A stretch of DNA of 64,000 nucleotides from Astragalus membranaceus (Eukaryota > Streptophyta > Magnoliopsida > Fabales > Fabaceae): positions 2,294,001 to 2,358,000 of the forward strand of contig JAZGSX010000010.1 in NCBI GenBank assembly GCA_039519185.1, given 5' to 3'. The position numbers were made by a program, and so were the translations under genes. The notes below the pieces were generated by a model. It was given only the letters and a program-made list of their open reading frames with translations, did not search any database and was not told the DNA's origin. Shown piece by piece: positions 9,480-20,312 of the stretch. Positions within the stretch are counted from its first letter, which is position 1. Each line of letters begins with the position of its first letter.

Positions 9480-11426
9480 GTAAGGGTGGGTCTTGCCTTA
9501 TAATAGGGAGCATAATGGGATGTATGTAGGGGTTAGGTCCTATGTCCCGTTTAAATTGATTTTTATGTTGTTTATGATATATGAGTATGTTGTTGTTCAA
9601 TTGTTGCTCATTGTGATGATATGCGAATTGTTGCTCTGTATGATGAATTTCAAATTGCGTACTAAGTGCTCGAATAAATGTATAAATGATGATGTTGGGC
9701 TGAATTCATTGAGTTTGGAGTAATTTTGTGGTGTTTGAAATAGTTGATGATGATTGAGCACTTGGTACTCATGTGTTGTTGTTGGTGAATTTGATGTTTT
9801 GGGTGTTATAGGCGCATAAGGCGCCATTGTGGTATTTTTAGTGTTGCTGGAAATTGTTGTCTAGGTGCGGAATTAGGCGCCCTTGAGTGGGGTGCCCCGC
9901 GCCAAGTATTGACGTTGTCGGAATTTTGGTCATGGAAGTAGGCGCCCTTGTGCTAGGCGCCCCGTGCCACATTATTGTGTTTTGGCTAAGTGTATTTTGT
10001 GTTGTGTTGGTGTGCCATGTGCTAGGTGCATCTTATGATATGTTTGTGTGCCAAGTGCCAAGTTAGTGTGTGTTGGTGATGCTTTGGTGTGGGTGTGTGT
10101 ATAGGCGCCTAGGGTGCCATGGTGATGGTGATGATGGTTGTCCATATGGTTTTGGTGATTTCAAATAAAATTGATTTTTTGGGTGAGTGAGGATTTTAGA
10201 TGGTGGAAAAGAAATATAATTTTGATGTTTTAAAATTGAGAAAAATTGATGTTTGGGCTGAATTTGTGTAAAAATCTGGTTCTGGCAGTGTGCTGGGCGC
10301 CAGGCGCCCTGTGCTGGGCGCCAAGGGCGCTGTGTGTGTGGCTGGGCAAGTGTGGCGCGCGCCTGGGCGCTGGGCGCCTGCTGTGCGTGCGCTGTGTTGC
10401 ACGCTGGGCACTGGGCGCCTGCTTGCGTGCGTGTGTGTGTGTGGCGCGCGCCTGGGCGCTGGGCGCCTGTTGTGCGCGCGGATGCGCTGTGTTGCGCGCT
10501 GGGCGCCAGTGTGCGTGTTGCCTGGGCGCTGGGCGCCTAAGGCGCCAGTTTCCAGCAGTGATGCCTAATTTTTCCTAAATTTGTTTTTAACGTAACTTTT
10601 GACTCGGGTGTCCGTTTTAGGTGTTTCAAAGTGCGTTACGAAGCTCATTTAATTGTCTATCTGGTTATCCAGGCCAAAATCAAAAATTAATATTTTTCCC
10701 CCGTCGTTTTCTGAAAGTCCCAAGTGACTGTGTACTAGTTGTTGTTTGGATTGGAAATCGCTACTGTCACTTTTTAAATAAAATGTTGGTGTTCGTCATG
10801 AGACTAAGGTACTGTTCCTTGTAATTTTAAATGGTGTTGTCACGGTGAAAGTAATGTGCTGTGTAACAGTGTGGTATGCAAATATATATATATATGGCGT
10901 ATATTATTATTGGTGAATGGGGTATGTGATCCTCTTTTGGGTGTGGGTGAATAAACCAACTGTCGGTGAATATGCTATGGCATACTTTTATTTGGTGATT
11001 CTGGTGTGTGATGCATTGTCATGGTGTCGCATAATCATATGCATGATCTTTGGTGAATAGGCTTCGGCCTCGGGCTTCGGCCTTATTATAAATTTTGGTG
11101 AATGCCCTCAAGGCTCATTTTTGGTGAATGGATCCACATGCATATGCCCAGTGGAGTTTTGGGTTGCATCTCATACATTAAACATACAGTTGGCGAATGT
11201 TTTGGTGATTATTTATTTGGTGATTGTTTGGTGATTACTTTTATTTGGTGATTGTTTGGTGAATATTTAGTTGGTGATGAATTGGTGATAAATTTCGATT
11301 GACTGAACTGGTGATTAAAGTGAATATTGCTGTGATTGATGTAGTCCTGTATCCGTACATACTACTCCTTATGTACTTTATTATAGGGTTTGAGACTCAC
11401 CCCTTTTGTTGATTTTTACTTTACAG
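9480..11426 (+). other. Putative intron inside the element Y LTR
   Basis: AAG|GTAAGG begins the segment and TTTTTACTTTACAG ends it, giving 1947 bp with strong consensus at both ends. The GGCGCC cluster lies within. Sister LTRs have the same arrangement. Confidence 0.4.
10287..10552. repeat. GGCGCC-rich repeat cluster in the element Y LTR
   Basis: Dense irregular repeats of CTGGGCGCCTG and GCGCGCGCCTGGGCGC types, with alternating purine-pyrimidine GTGTGTGCGCGC runs. The Cys/Ala/Gly-rich ORFs here are artefacts of the repeat. Confidence 0.8.
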
Positions 11427-11721
11427 GTAACCGTACTTGAAGGCTTTGACTTTCATTCCCTTGAGTTCGAGTCGCTCTGATACGTAGCACCTGGGGGGCG
11501 TCTTATTAGATAGTGATTTTGTCTTGTACGACTTGTTGGATTTTATTTTAACGTTGTAACCGTATTTTTGAGTAATGGCCACCCATGATGCCACGTAATG
11601 ATTTTAATTTAAGTTAAACAATTGACGTGTTTTTGAAGTAAATGTAGCATTCCGTTTCAAAAAAATAATTTGTGCACTCTGATAATTGTTATAAATGAAA
11701 GCGGTAGAAACGGGTGTTACA

Positions 11722-14001
11722 ACCAATGGTCCTGGTGTATTTATGGAATATATGAATCGTATTTTCCATAATTACCTAGATCGGTTTGTGGCGATCTTCA
11801 TAGATGACATTCTAGTTTATTCTAAGTCAGAGGAAGAGCATGCTGAGCATCTGAAGACAGTGTTAGAAGTTCTGAAAGAGAAAAAGTTGTATGCTAAGTT
11901 ATCAAAGTGTGAATTCTGGCTGAAAGAGGTGAGTTTCCTTGGGCACGTGATTTCTGGTAATGGTATTGCGGTTGATCCGCAAAAGTAGAAGCAGTGTTGG
12001 AGTGGGAGGCTCCGAAGTCCGCAACAGAGATTAGAAGCTTTTTGGGTTTGGCTGGGTACTACAGGAGGTTCATCGAGGGTTTTTCCAAGTTGGCCCTTCC
12101 GTTGACTCAGTTGACTTGTAAGGGTAAAGTTTTTGTTTGGGATGCTCGGTGCGAGGAAAGTTTCATGGAACTTAAGAAGGGATTGACAACGTCGCCTGTT
12201 TTGACGTTGCCTAATCCGGGGAAACCGTTTGTTGTATATTGTGACGCTTCGAAGATGGGTCTTGGGGGTGTGCTGATGCAAGATGGAAAGGTTGTTGCGT
12301 ATGCGTCGAGGCAGTTGCGAGTTCATGAGAAAAATTACCCTACGCATGATTTGGAATTGGCTGCTGTGGTATTTGTGCTTAAGATTTGGAGGCACTACCT
12401 CTATGGTTCGAGGTTTGAAGTGTTCAGTGATCATAAGAGTCTAAAGTATCTGTTCGATCAGAAAGAGTTGAATATGAGACAGCGTCGGTGGTTGGAGCTC
12501 TTGAAGGATTATGACTTTGGTTTGAACTATCATCCCGGCAAAGCTAATGTCGTGGCTGATGCTTTAAGCAGAAAGTCTTTGCATATGTCGGCAATGATGG
12601 TGAAAGAATTAGAGTTGATCGAGGAATTCAGAGATTTGAGTTTGGTTTGTAAAATGACACCTCGCAGTGTCAAGCTGGGAATGTTAAAGATCGATAATGA
12701 TTTCCTGGGCAGCATCAGGGAAGCTCAGAAGTCAGATGTCAAGTTAGTAGATTTAATTAATGGGGTTGGTCAATCTGAAGATGAAGTTTTCAAATTAGAT
12801 TCCAGTGGTGTGTTGAGGTTCCGGGGTAGGATCTGTGTTCCGGATGATGAGGAGATGAAAAAGGCAATTTTAGAGGAGGGTCACCGTAGCAAGTTGAGTA
12901 TCCATCCTGGAGCGACGAAAATGTATCAAGATCTGAGAAAGATGTTTTGGTGGTATGGTATGAAGAGAGATGTGGCACAGTTTGTGTATGCCTGTTTGAC
13001 CTGTCAAAAGTCGAAGGTTGAACACCAGAAGCCAGCAAGGTTAATGCAACCGTTGGAAGTTCCAGAGTGGAAATGGGATAACATTGCGATGGATTTTGTG
13101 ACTGGATTGCCGAATACAGTTAAGGGTCATGACGCTATTTGGGTGGTCGTTGATAGGTTAACGAAGTCTGCCCACTTTATTCCTATTAATATCACTTATC
13201 CGGTGTCGAGGTTGGCAGAGGTCTATGTCAAAGAAATTGTGAAGCTGCACGGTGTTCCGAAGAGTATTGTGTCAGATAGGGATCCGAGGTTCACTTCTGA
13301 GTTTTGGACGGGTTTGCAGAAAGAATTGGGTTCAAAGTTAAAAATGAGTTTGGCGTATCATCCTCAGACGGATGGTCAGTCAGAGAGAACAATTCAGTTG
13401 TTAGAGGATTTGTTGAGGGCTTGTGTATTGGAACAACAGGGTTCATGGGATTCCTACCTTGCGTTGATTGAGTTTACCTATAACAACAGTTACCATTCCA
13501 GTATTGGGATGGCACCATTTGAAGCATTGTATGGTCGAAAGTGTAGAACGCCATTGTGTTGGTATGAGTCGGGAGAGAGTGTAGTGTTGGGACCGGAGAT
13601 TGTCCGGGAGACTACAGAGAAGATCAAGATGATCCGTGAAAAGATGAAGGCTTCGCAGAGTCGCCAGAAGAGTTATCATGACAAGCGAAGGAAGGATTTA
13701 GAGTTTCAGGATTTAGAGTTATCATGATGTGTTTCATGTGTCGCAACTTCGGAAGTATGTTTCGGATCCATCTCACGTGATCCATATGGATGATGTGGAG
13801 GTGCGGGATAATCTCACTGTGGGGACGATGCCCGTACGGATTGAGGACCGTGAAGTGAAAGCGCTTAGAGGCAAAGAGATTGCATTGGTGAAGGTGGTTT
13901 GGCTAGGAGCTGCCGGCGAGAGTATGACTTGGGAGCTAGAGAGCAAGATGCGAGAGTCCTACCCAGAGTTGTTTGATCAGGTAAATTTCGAGGACGAATA
14001 A
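11722..14001 (+). pseudogene. Pol fragment of element Z: RT C-half, RNase H, integrase, chromodomain (Tekay)
   Basis: Reverse transcriptase resumes mid-motif (TNGPGVFMEYMN) straight after the inserted LTR and carries the catalytic FIDDILVYSK at about 11800-11830. A one-base loss near 11985 shifts the frame. The main frame at 11994-13727 holds RNase H (YCDASKMGLGG, FSDHKSLKYL), the integrase HHCC finger and the core motifs near 13095, 13275 and 13385. A deletion of roughly 150 bp near 13710 removes the region after DLEFQ found in the intact relative. The C-terminal chromodomain-like part continues at 13729-14001. N-terminal gag-pol lies left of the window. Not functional. Confidence 0.9.
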
Positions 14002-14005
14002 TTCT

Positions 14006-14019
14006 AAGAGGGGGAGAGT
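14006..14019 (+). promoter_or_regulatory. Polypurine tract of element Z
   Basis: AAGAGGGGGAGAGT lies just before the LTR start TGTAACACCC, in the same place as in the related elements. Confidence 0.8.
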
Positions 14020-15068
14020 TGTAACACCCTAAATATTTAATTAATTTATTTAATTAAGTATTTAGGAATTTATTTAATTTATTGGGTATAATTTAATTAA
14101 TTAAAATTATATTTAAATGGTGTAGGTGGTATTAGGGGAGGAGGGCGCCAATTAGCTAGACTTGGGCTTAAGTGGAAAGCCCAAGCCCATGATCCAAGAT
14201 CATATGCGAAGGGGGCAAGCCAAAGTGAGGTTAGGGTTTTTGTGAGCAATTGCGAAATGGAGAGGAGAGAAAGGAGAGGAGGAGGAGCGCCGTAGAGAGG
14301 GAGAGGGAGAAGAGAAGAGTCGCAAGCTTCAGGGAGAAAAGAGGAGGCGTGATCCGGTTGCCGTGGTTCCGTTCGTGATCATCTCTAGAGATCCTATTCT
14401 TCTAATTCGAGGTAAGGGGAGTTCTATCGATTTCTATAATAATTTCTATGATAGATCCTAAGTAGTAATAGCCTAGATGTAATTATGATTGTTATAGTGC
14501 TTGCGAAATTCATGTCTTGATCGTTTCCATATGCGTGATTATGTGTTGATGCTTGCGAATTCATGCTTTGATTTTAGATATACGCGTAATGCTATGTGGT
14601 GCTTGGGATGGGTGAAATTCGATATTTGATAGGTGGTGTTGGATGATTTTATACGTGATTATGAAAGATTGTAATATGGGTTGTGTTGGTCATGCGAAAA
14701 ATTTTGAGAAAAATGATGTTTTGGGCTGAATTTGTGTAAAAATCTGGTGCTGGCAGTGTTCTGGGCGCCAGGCGCCCTGTGCTGGGCGCCAAGGGCGCCT
14801 GTGCGCGTTGCAGTGTGCGTGGGTGGGCGCTGGGTGCCAGCGCAGGGTGCCAGCGCTGGGCACTGAGCGCCCGTGTGTGTTGCGTTGCGTGTTGCGCTTA
14901 GGCGCTGGGTGCCAGCGCTGGGCGCTGAGCGCCCGTGTGCGTGTGCTGTGTGTTGCGCCAAGGCGCTGGGCGCCAGGTGCTGGGCGCTGAGCGCCCGGGT
15001 GTGTGCGTGTGTTGCTTCTTGCTAGGCGCTGGGCGCCAGGTGCCTGGGCGCTGGGTGCCCAGGGCGCG
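14020..15068 (+). repeat. 3' LTR of element Z, truncated
   Basis: Starts TGTAACACCCT and follows the GGCGCC-family plan: purine-rich stretch at 14260-14340, putative donor GAG|GTAAGG at 14412, and a GGCGCC cluster at 14761-15065. It then breaks into Tat-type sequence. The rest of this LTR was not found in the window, so the junction is a truncation or deletion rather than a clean insertion. The break position is approximate. Confidence 0.75.
14761..15065. repeat. GGCGCC-rich repeat cluster in the element Z LTR
   Basis: Irregular tandem repeats of GGGCGCTGGGTGCCAGCGCTG type. They fuse by chance with the adjacent RNase H frame into a 341-codon minus-strand ORF, whose C-terminal half is not a gene. 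Confidence 0.8.
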
Positions 15069-15129
15069 TAGTCTGCTTCTTGCCCTTCTACGCATTTTAT
15101 TAGATGCGTAGAAAAATCTCTATGGAAAA

Positions 15130-15715
15130 GTCGTCCTTCAATGACTGGCCACCATGTCTCATGACATTGGCGCCCTGTGGATGTCTCGCCCCTGGATCCT
15201 TGTCGGGCAGGAGTCGCTTCAATGACCAAGTATGATGTTGTGCGCCTCCTTACGGAAGCTGCTTCTATTGTATCAGTGGGCTCTTGCCCCTCGAGAATAC
15301 ATTGACGGGTTGGGGTTATCCAATTTTGGCTTGCTTGGTCGCAAGCACCAAATGCCGCGTTGATCTGGAAGATGATCAACAGTGAGTCTGTACGGAGCTT
15401 AAGTTGTGTAGCGCCGAAGTCTTTGGTAAACTGTAGGTCGGCTATGCAAGCCTCATACTCCGCTTGATTGTTGGAGGTGGAGAACGAAAAAGTCAGGGAT
15501 ACCTCGACTAGTAATCCCTCTGAGTTTCCAAGTAACAGACCGGCTCCACATCCTTTGCTGTTTGAGGACCCCTCCACGTGGAGAGTCCAAGCCATCTCTG
15601 CTCTGTTGCTTTGCGGTGTCGTTGTCATTTTGGCTACAAAGTCTGCCAATGCCTGAACCTTCATGGTTCGTTTTCTCTCGAACTTGATCTCAACTCTGAG
15701 AGCTCGACTGCCCAT
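15130..15715 (-). pseudogene. Tat-type RNase H remnant
   Basis: The frame from 15715 reads ALADFVAKMT, then WTLHVEGSSNSKGCGAGLLL, then NNQAEYEACIADLQ and LRTDSLLI. These are the hallmarks of the additional RNase H domain of Tat-lineage elements (normally DGSSN...GAG, NQAEYEA, SDS). The first catalytic Asp is replaced by Glu (VEG for VDG), so activity is unlikely. The frame then degenerates toward 15130. Confidence 0.8.
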
Positions 15716-15736
15716 CTGGTGGGTGGTTGGTTCGAA

Positions 15737-15949
15737 CTACCACTTTGTAGTTGGTGGAGCCATTTTGGTCACAGCCCTGTATTTGTCGGGGCTGGCCTCG
15801 ATGCCTACCTTAGTGAGGTAGAAACCGAGGAGTTTCCCTGCTAAACTCCAACAGTTCACTTCTCTGGTATGCTTAGTGAAAGTGTGGGGATGCACCTCGC
15901 GATGCCCTCCTTTTGCCTCCTTTCGTAGCATGGTTTGGGTGCCAGGCAC
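15737..15949 (-). pseudogene. Tat-type reverse transcriptase C-terminal scrap
   Basis: The frame contains LLGFYLTKVGIEASPDKYRAV, matching the segment that follows the RT catalytic domain in Gypsy elements (FLGF.....GIEA.PDK). It lies upstream of RNase H in the right order, but sequence between the two is missing. Confidence 0.65.
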
Positions 15950-16227
15950 CTTCTATGGTGCCGGGTCCTTTGTGTCTGGCTACTATATCTCATGACAGTG
16001 GTGCCCTGTGGGTGCCTCGACCCTGGATCCTTGGTTGGCAGGCGTCGCTTTGCACCTAACTATGGAGTTGAATCCTTTTTCTTTCTTTATCTTAAGTATT
16101 TTTCGGGGTTGACAAGTGTTAATGCTAGTGAGGTAGAGCAAAAACTGAACTTTTGTTAATCATTCATATCGAGCTTTTACATTTTGCCTTCGTGTTTGAA
16201 CAACAATATTCATAATTGGGCCTAGCC

Positions 16228-16825
16228 CTAGTCTGAGGTCTTAATGCCCTGCTCCCTATTCGGGGTCACGAGTTTCATCCTACGTAATCTTTGCTTGATC
16301 ACCATGTCTTTTAACGCTGCTCGGTTTCTGGCTTCCTCGACGAAGTTCAGCTCCTCTCGGAATCTTTGCTTATTGGTCTCCGGGGGGTTTGGTTGCTTGG
16401 TCCTCCAAGTTTCGCACACACGAGGCCTCCTTATTGAGGCGCTCCATGTATTCTCGTAGTGTTACATTATCACGCTGTTCGACTGCCCTCAGCACTTCTT
16501 CAGACTTGGGTTTCAAACGAGAGGCAGCGTAGTCATCTGAGAACCTTCTTGAGTTGTGGGGGAATGTGTCTTCATAGTCCACATTTCGATACCCACGCCG
16601 GTCAGTGGATCTCCTCGATGGCGATCCCCTTGCGGGGGATGTGTCTTCATAGTCCACATTTCGAAACCTGCGCTGGTCAGGGGATCTCCTCGATGACGAT
16701 CCCCTTGCGGGGGGATGTGTCTTCATAGTCCACATTTCGAAACCTGCGCCGGTCAGGGGATCTCCTCGAAGGCGATCTCCGGTGGAGTCCCTGGTGGGGG
16801 CTGTCCCGGTTCCTTGACCTCCCAC
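16228..16825 (-). pseudogene. Tat-type gag fragment with Arg/Ser-rich repeats
   Basis: Two overlapping frames. One (16825-16370) holds three imperfect repeats of an SRRSPDRRRFRNVDYEDTSP-like unit, about 23-24 residues each, followed by the gag-like segment VLRAVEQRDNVTLREYMERLNKE. The other (16419-16228) continues with an acidic and basic linker. The change of frame near 16400 indicates a frameshift. I infer gag from its place and from the Tat-like LREYMERLNKE segment. Confidence 0.55.
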
Positions 16826-17104
16826 GAGAATTAGGGGATGTGTGTGAGGAGGTCATGGAGTGGGAGTCGTGAAGCTAGTAAGTAACCTTCGGAGGAGATG
16901 GAATAGTTCAGAATAGTTGCCCCCCAAGCCGAGATTATTTCGGAATATAGTCTTGGCTTGAAGCACTTTCGTTGATTCGCCCGAAGCGTTACTTCATCTG
17001 TCTTGTCGGGCCGTATAATATCTTTTCACCGCGACCGTGAATCACACCTCCCTTGGTGTAATCCTCGTGCCATGCACCAAGCTAGTGTGTCGTATCCTGA
17101 TGTT

Positions 17105-17895
17105 GGCGCCCTCCTGGGCGCCGTGCGCCATGGTGCTGTGTTCTGATGTTGGCACCCTCATGGGCGCCCTTCACGGGTGTGGAGACGTATGAATTGGATT
17201 TCGAGCTTAACATGAGAATTGTAGCTAAGCTTCTTAGCTTTCCAACGCATGCTCAGACGCCTCCATCGGATCAGTATGGACGAAGTTATGGACTACATAC
17301 TGGAACCCATCCTGATTTTGGCGGCCTCATGGGCGCCCTGCGCCGAGTATCCTGATTTTGGCGCCCTCATGGGCGCCTTGCGCCAAGACGCTGCTTTCTG
17401 CTGCTGGCGCCTTCATGGGCGCCCTACGCCAAGTATCCTTATTTTGGCGCCCTCATGGGCGCCTTGCGCCACGACGCTTCTTTCTGATGCTGTTGGCGCC
17501 CTCATGGGCGCCCTTCCCGGGTGCGAAGACGTCCGAATTGGACTTTGAGCTCAACATGAGAATTTTAGCTCTTCCTCTTAGCTTTCCAACGCATGCTCAC
17601 ACGCCTCTATCGGATAAGTATGCTGCCGGAACCCTCATGGGCGCCCTTCCCGGGTGCGGAGACGTCCGAATTGGACTTTGAGCTCAACATGAGAGTTGTA
17701 GCTCTTTCTCTTAGCTTTCCAAGGCATGCTGACACGCCCCCATCGGATAAGTATGCTGCTGGCGCCCTCATGGGCGCCCTTCCTTGGTGCGGAGACGTCC
17801 GAATTGGATTTTGAGCTCAACATGAGAATTGTAGCTCTTCTTCTTAGGTTTCCAACGCATGCTCACACGCCTCCATTGGATAAGTATGGATGAAG
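17105..17895. repeat. Tandem repeat tract with GGCGCCCTCATGGGCGCC
   Basis: At least three near-identical units of about 132 bp run from about 17493 to 17890, with a related copy at 17145-17280. Between them shorter units repeat CTGATTTTGGCGCCCTCATG. Each long unit starts with the palindrome-rich GGCGCCCTCATGGGCGCC and ends with CTTTCCAACGCATGCTCACACG. Frames open across it (17146-17823) are repeat artefacts. Confidence 0.85.
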
Positions 17896-17922
17896 TTATG
17901 GCCAGCATACTAGAGCACCTTC

Positions 17923-18396
17923 CTAGGTGCCGGGTATGGTACCGGGTCCTCTCTGTGGTTGGCGCCTTGGTACCCTCCTAAGTCGGGGGATCTCCTCGAT
18001 GGCGATCCCTAACCTTGGTACCCTCCTAGGTCGGGGGATCTCCTCGATGGTGATCCTTGGCGGCGCCCTCGTGGGTGCCGGCTCATGGCTGTCTTCTTGG
18101 GTGCCCGCTTGTGGCTCCCTGCCTATTCTGCCTAGGGGGAAGTGATGTACACGTCTTGTAGCCACCATCGCTTGAGGAGGGGTTTCCCCAGCCGGGTGGA
18201 GGCTGTACAGGCAAAGAAGCGAATCTCCCTTCAATCTGACTAGGGTGAGCTTCTTGCTGCAGCATTGTCGGAGCGATTGCACAAGAGGTCCCTTTGGTTG
18301 GGGCGTGGGTATGGCCACGCTTCGGACACGGGGCCTGAGCTTGGGAGCCAGAGGGTAGCAAGAGAAAGGTTGAATGAGTAGTGATTTGAGAGACAA
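17923..18396 (-). pseudogene. Gag N-terminal region of the Tat-type element
   Basis: The frame starts just inside the putative primer site. It is rich in Pro and Arg, with an internal repeat of RITIEEIPRPRRVPR and a close copy. An alternative start at MVATRRV (near 18163) would resemble other Tat gag starts better. Function is inferred from position between primer site and gag remnants; no zinc knuckle or conserved capsid motif is visible. Confidence 0.4.
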
Positions 18397-18399
18397 AAA

Positions 18400-18419
18400 C
18401 CTCCCACTGTGGTCGCCAA
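18400..18419 (-). promoter_or_regulatory. Putative primer binding site of the Tat-type element
   Basis: The minus strand next to the LTR reads ATTGGCGACCACAGTGGGAG. It resembles the TGGCGCCGTCTGTGGG type of primer site, with several mismatches. Confidence 0.4.
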
Positions 18420-18802
18420 TGTTCTGTACTTAGCAGTATTTTGGTAGGCTGCTGTTGGTAGGTCTCTTGCTGTCCCGATAGGAGGTCAGTGATCGCCCGG
18501 GGGGTACCTGCAAAGCCACTCCGACGCTCAAGTCAGTATAGAGAGTATATGAGTGAAGGTACTAGGGATTAGAGATTGAACCTTTTTCAGGGCAAAGTTT
18601 GCCTGTATTTATAGGAAATCGTGCCCGCTCGTGGATCGTCAGATTGGTAGAGTCGATCTAGACCGTCCAAGCATGTTGGGCTCGTGTGTTGCGGATATGG
18701 GCTGATTTGGTTGGGCTGATCCATATCAATTGCTAAACGCCCCCCTGGTTTTGCTAATGGACCTCTTGGTCCAGTCCAAAAAAGTAATAAAAAAAGGCAA
18801 CA
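18420..18802 (-). repeat. Probable LTR of the Tat-type element
   Basis: On the minus strand the segment begins TGTTGCC and ends CAGAACA, giving TGTT...AACA ends at a plausible length (383 bp), next to the primer site. The partner LTR was not seen, so the outer boundary is tentative. Confidence 0.45.
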
Positions 18803-19548
18803 TGGAAAATGCAGAGATTGAAACTGACGCCTACGTACCCATATAGTAATCATTATGCATATTGATTCTATTTTAGTTGTTTTTCTTCTTATTACTATTG
18901 TTATTTTGTTATATTGTTTTTTTAGGTACAAGTTTGGTTCTCTAGCTTGCATCAAAATCCAGTGGAGATAAACAAGTAAAGTCGGGATAAAAACTAGGTA
19001 AATTTTTTGTACTTTAATTGGTTTTTTGTTTTGGAAGCCTGAATCAAATTGCAATGTAGGGTTCTTTCTTAATGGAGTAAAGGAAAAAGCTAAATTGTGT
19101 CTTTTTCAATTTTTGCCAAGGAAGAGTTAGGGATAAAGCAAGGTTGGATATGACGCGATTTCTTGGAAGATCACCCAAAGAATAAAAAAGGGTGATATCT
19201 CAAACAAGAGACTAGGTGATGCAATTGGAATTAGGGCTAGATATTGTGTAGTCATCTCTTTGCATAATTGTAAGTCTGCTTGACAATATACTTTTTGTTT
19301 TTCTGCTATTATCTACCTTAGGAGCCGAAAACATATTTTGTAATATAGTGGTGATTGAGGAAACTTCACTGACGATTTTACTCTTTTGTAAATAGTTGCT
19401 GATGTATGTTTTTTTTATCAGTTGTTGATGTATGTTTTAATTCGAAGTAATTAATGGTATTAGAATAAATTACCATTAAAGGGTATTATATTAACTTATA
19501 TTTGTCCCGTGATTTTACGATTTTCTCAATGACTTACACCTAATCGAC
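18803..19548. other. Unassigned AT-rich sequence
   Basis: Between the Tat-type LTR and the solo LTR. No coding, RNA or element signature was recognised. The last five bases (19544-19548, TCGAC) are the left target duplication of the solo LTR. Confidence 0.6.
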
Positions 19549-19971
19549 TGTAACACCCCGATAATCTCTAACTTGTAGAAACTACTGAAATGCACTACTG
19601 TCATATATCAGAGTGACTTTCCTTTTAACATGTTGAACACATACTAAACTTCGATGAATCACTCATCAAACGTGCTTAAAATAACTGAACTGAATATAAA
19701 TAAAGTCGGTCCTTACACCCTCAACTAGTGTTCAATACTCAAAACCGAAAGTCTGCGGAAGCGATTTACAACTTGAAAGACATAAGTCATACAATCGAAT
19801 AGTCTTAAGATACTGAATAGAAATACGGAAATACAAAGGGAACTGAAATATGAGACATAATAAAATAAAGATAGCGGCTGCTCCTCAAGCGTCTCCATGA
19901 TCATGCCTCATCATCTTCAACTTAGTCTGCAATTCTGAAAAACAACAACATGGATCGGGTGAGACAACTTG
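19549..19971 (-). repeat. Solo LTR, first part (split by the young Tekay element)
   Basis: Starts TGTAACACCCCGATAATCTC after TCGAC. The LTR resumes at 29638 and ends at 31560, followed by TCGAC again. So one LTR of about 2.35 kb with a perfect 5-bp duplication and no internal sequence is present. Orientation is minus by comparison with the primer-site-bearing LTR ending at 58188. A putative splice acceptor (TTGTTTTTCAG on the minus strand) lies at 19935. Confidence 0.88.
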
Positions 19972-20312
19972 TGTAACACCCCTTTTCTAATAACTTTACT
20001 TTTAATAAAATCAGAGTCTCTTTTTTTTTTTTTGAAAACAATTCAAGCGAGTGCTACATTTACTTCATAAAAATCACGATACATAACGCCATAAGAAAAA
20101 AAAGCTTAGCTCGCATCAACTAAATCCAATCACCATCAGCAGCGGAATAATAATCAATTCAAAAATTAAAACCAATACATCACCAACAAAGTCTAGCAGT
20201 TTTAAGAAAATAAAGCATAAACCTAAGACACCCCCCCCCCCTGGTGCTACGTATCAGAGCGTGACACTTCCTACCAGACGAAGGCATACAGGAAACCTTC
20301 ACTCATCATTAC

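Larger units (their letters stand above)
9030..11721 (+). repeat. 3' LTR of element Y (GGCGCC family)
   Basis: About 2692 bp, from TGTAACACCCC to GGGTGTTACA. A purine-rich stretch (9280-9420) precedes a putative splice donor (AAG|GTAAGG at 9480). A GGCGCC cluster lies at 10287-10552, TAGGCTTCGGCCT repeats near 11050-11090 and an acceptor TTTACTTTACAG at 11426. The right flank begins ACCAA in the reverse transcriptase of element Z, so Y is inserted in Z. The 5' LTR of Y is outside the window. Confidence 0.85.
15069..18802 (-). mobile_element. Decayed Tat-type Ty3/Gypsy element
   Basis: The minus strand reads, from right to left: LTR (18420-18802), a primer site resembling TGGCGCCGTCTGTGGG, gag-like frames, a tandem-repeat tract, a scrap of reverse transcriptase and an RNase H of the Tat type. 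Protease, most of reverse transcriptase and integrase are missing. A 70-bp segment (about 15150-15220) is repeated in diverged form at 15985-16055. The left end is not defined. Confidence 0.7.

Noticed and set aside
10246..10578. Overlapping Cys/Ala/Arg-rich ORFs (also at 14659-15095, 21005-21236, 28082-28313)
   Set aside because: They follow the period of the GGCGCC-rich repeats, are open on both strands and have no domain; they are repeat artefacts.
14690..15715. A 341-codon minus-strand ORF
   Set aside because: Only its N-terminal part is real (Tat RNase H). The remainder runs through GGCGCC repeats of a different element.
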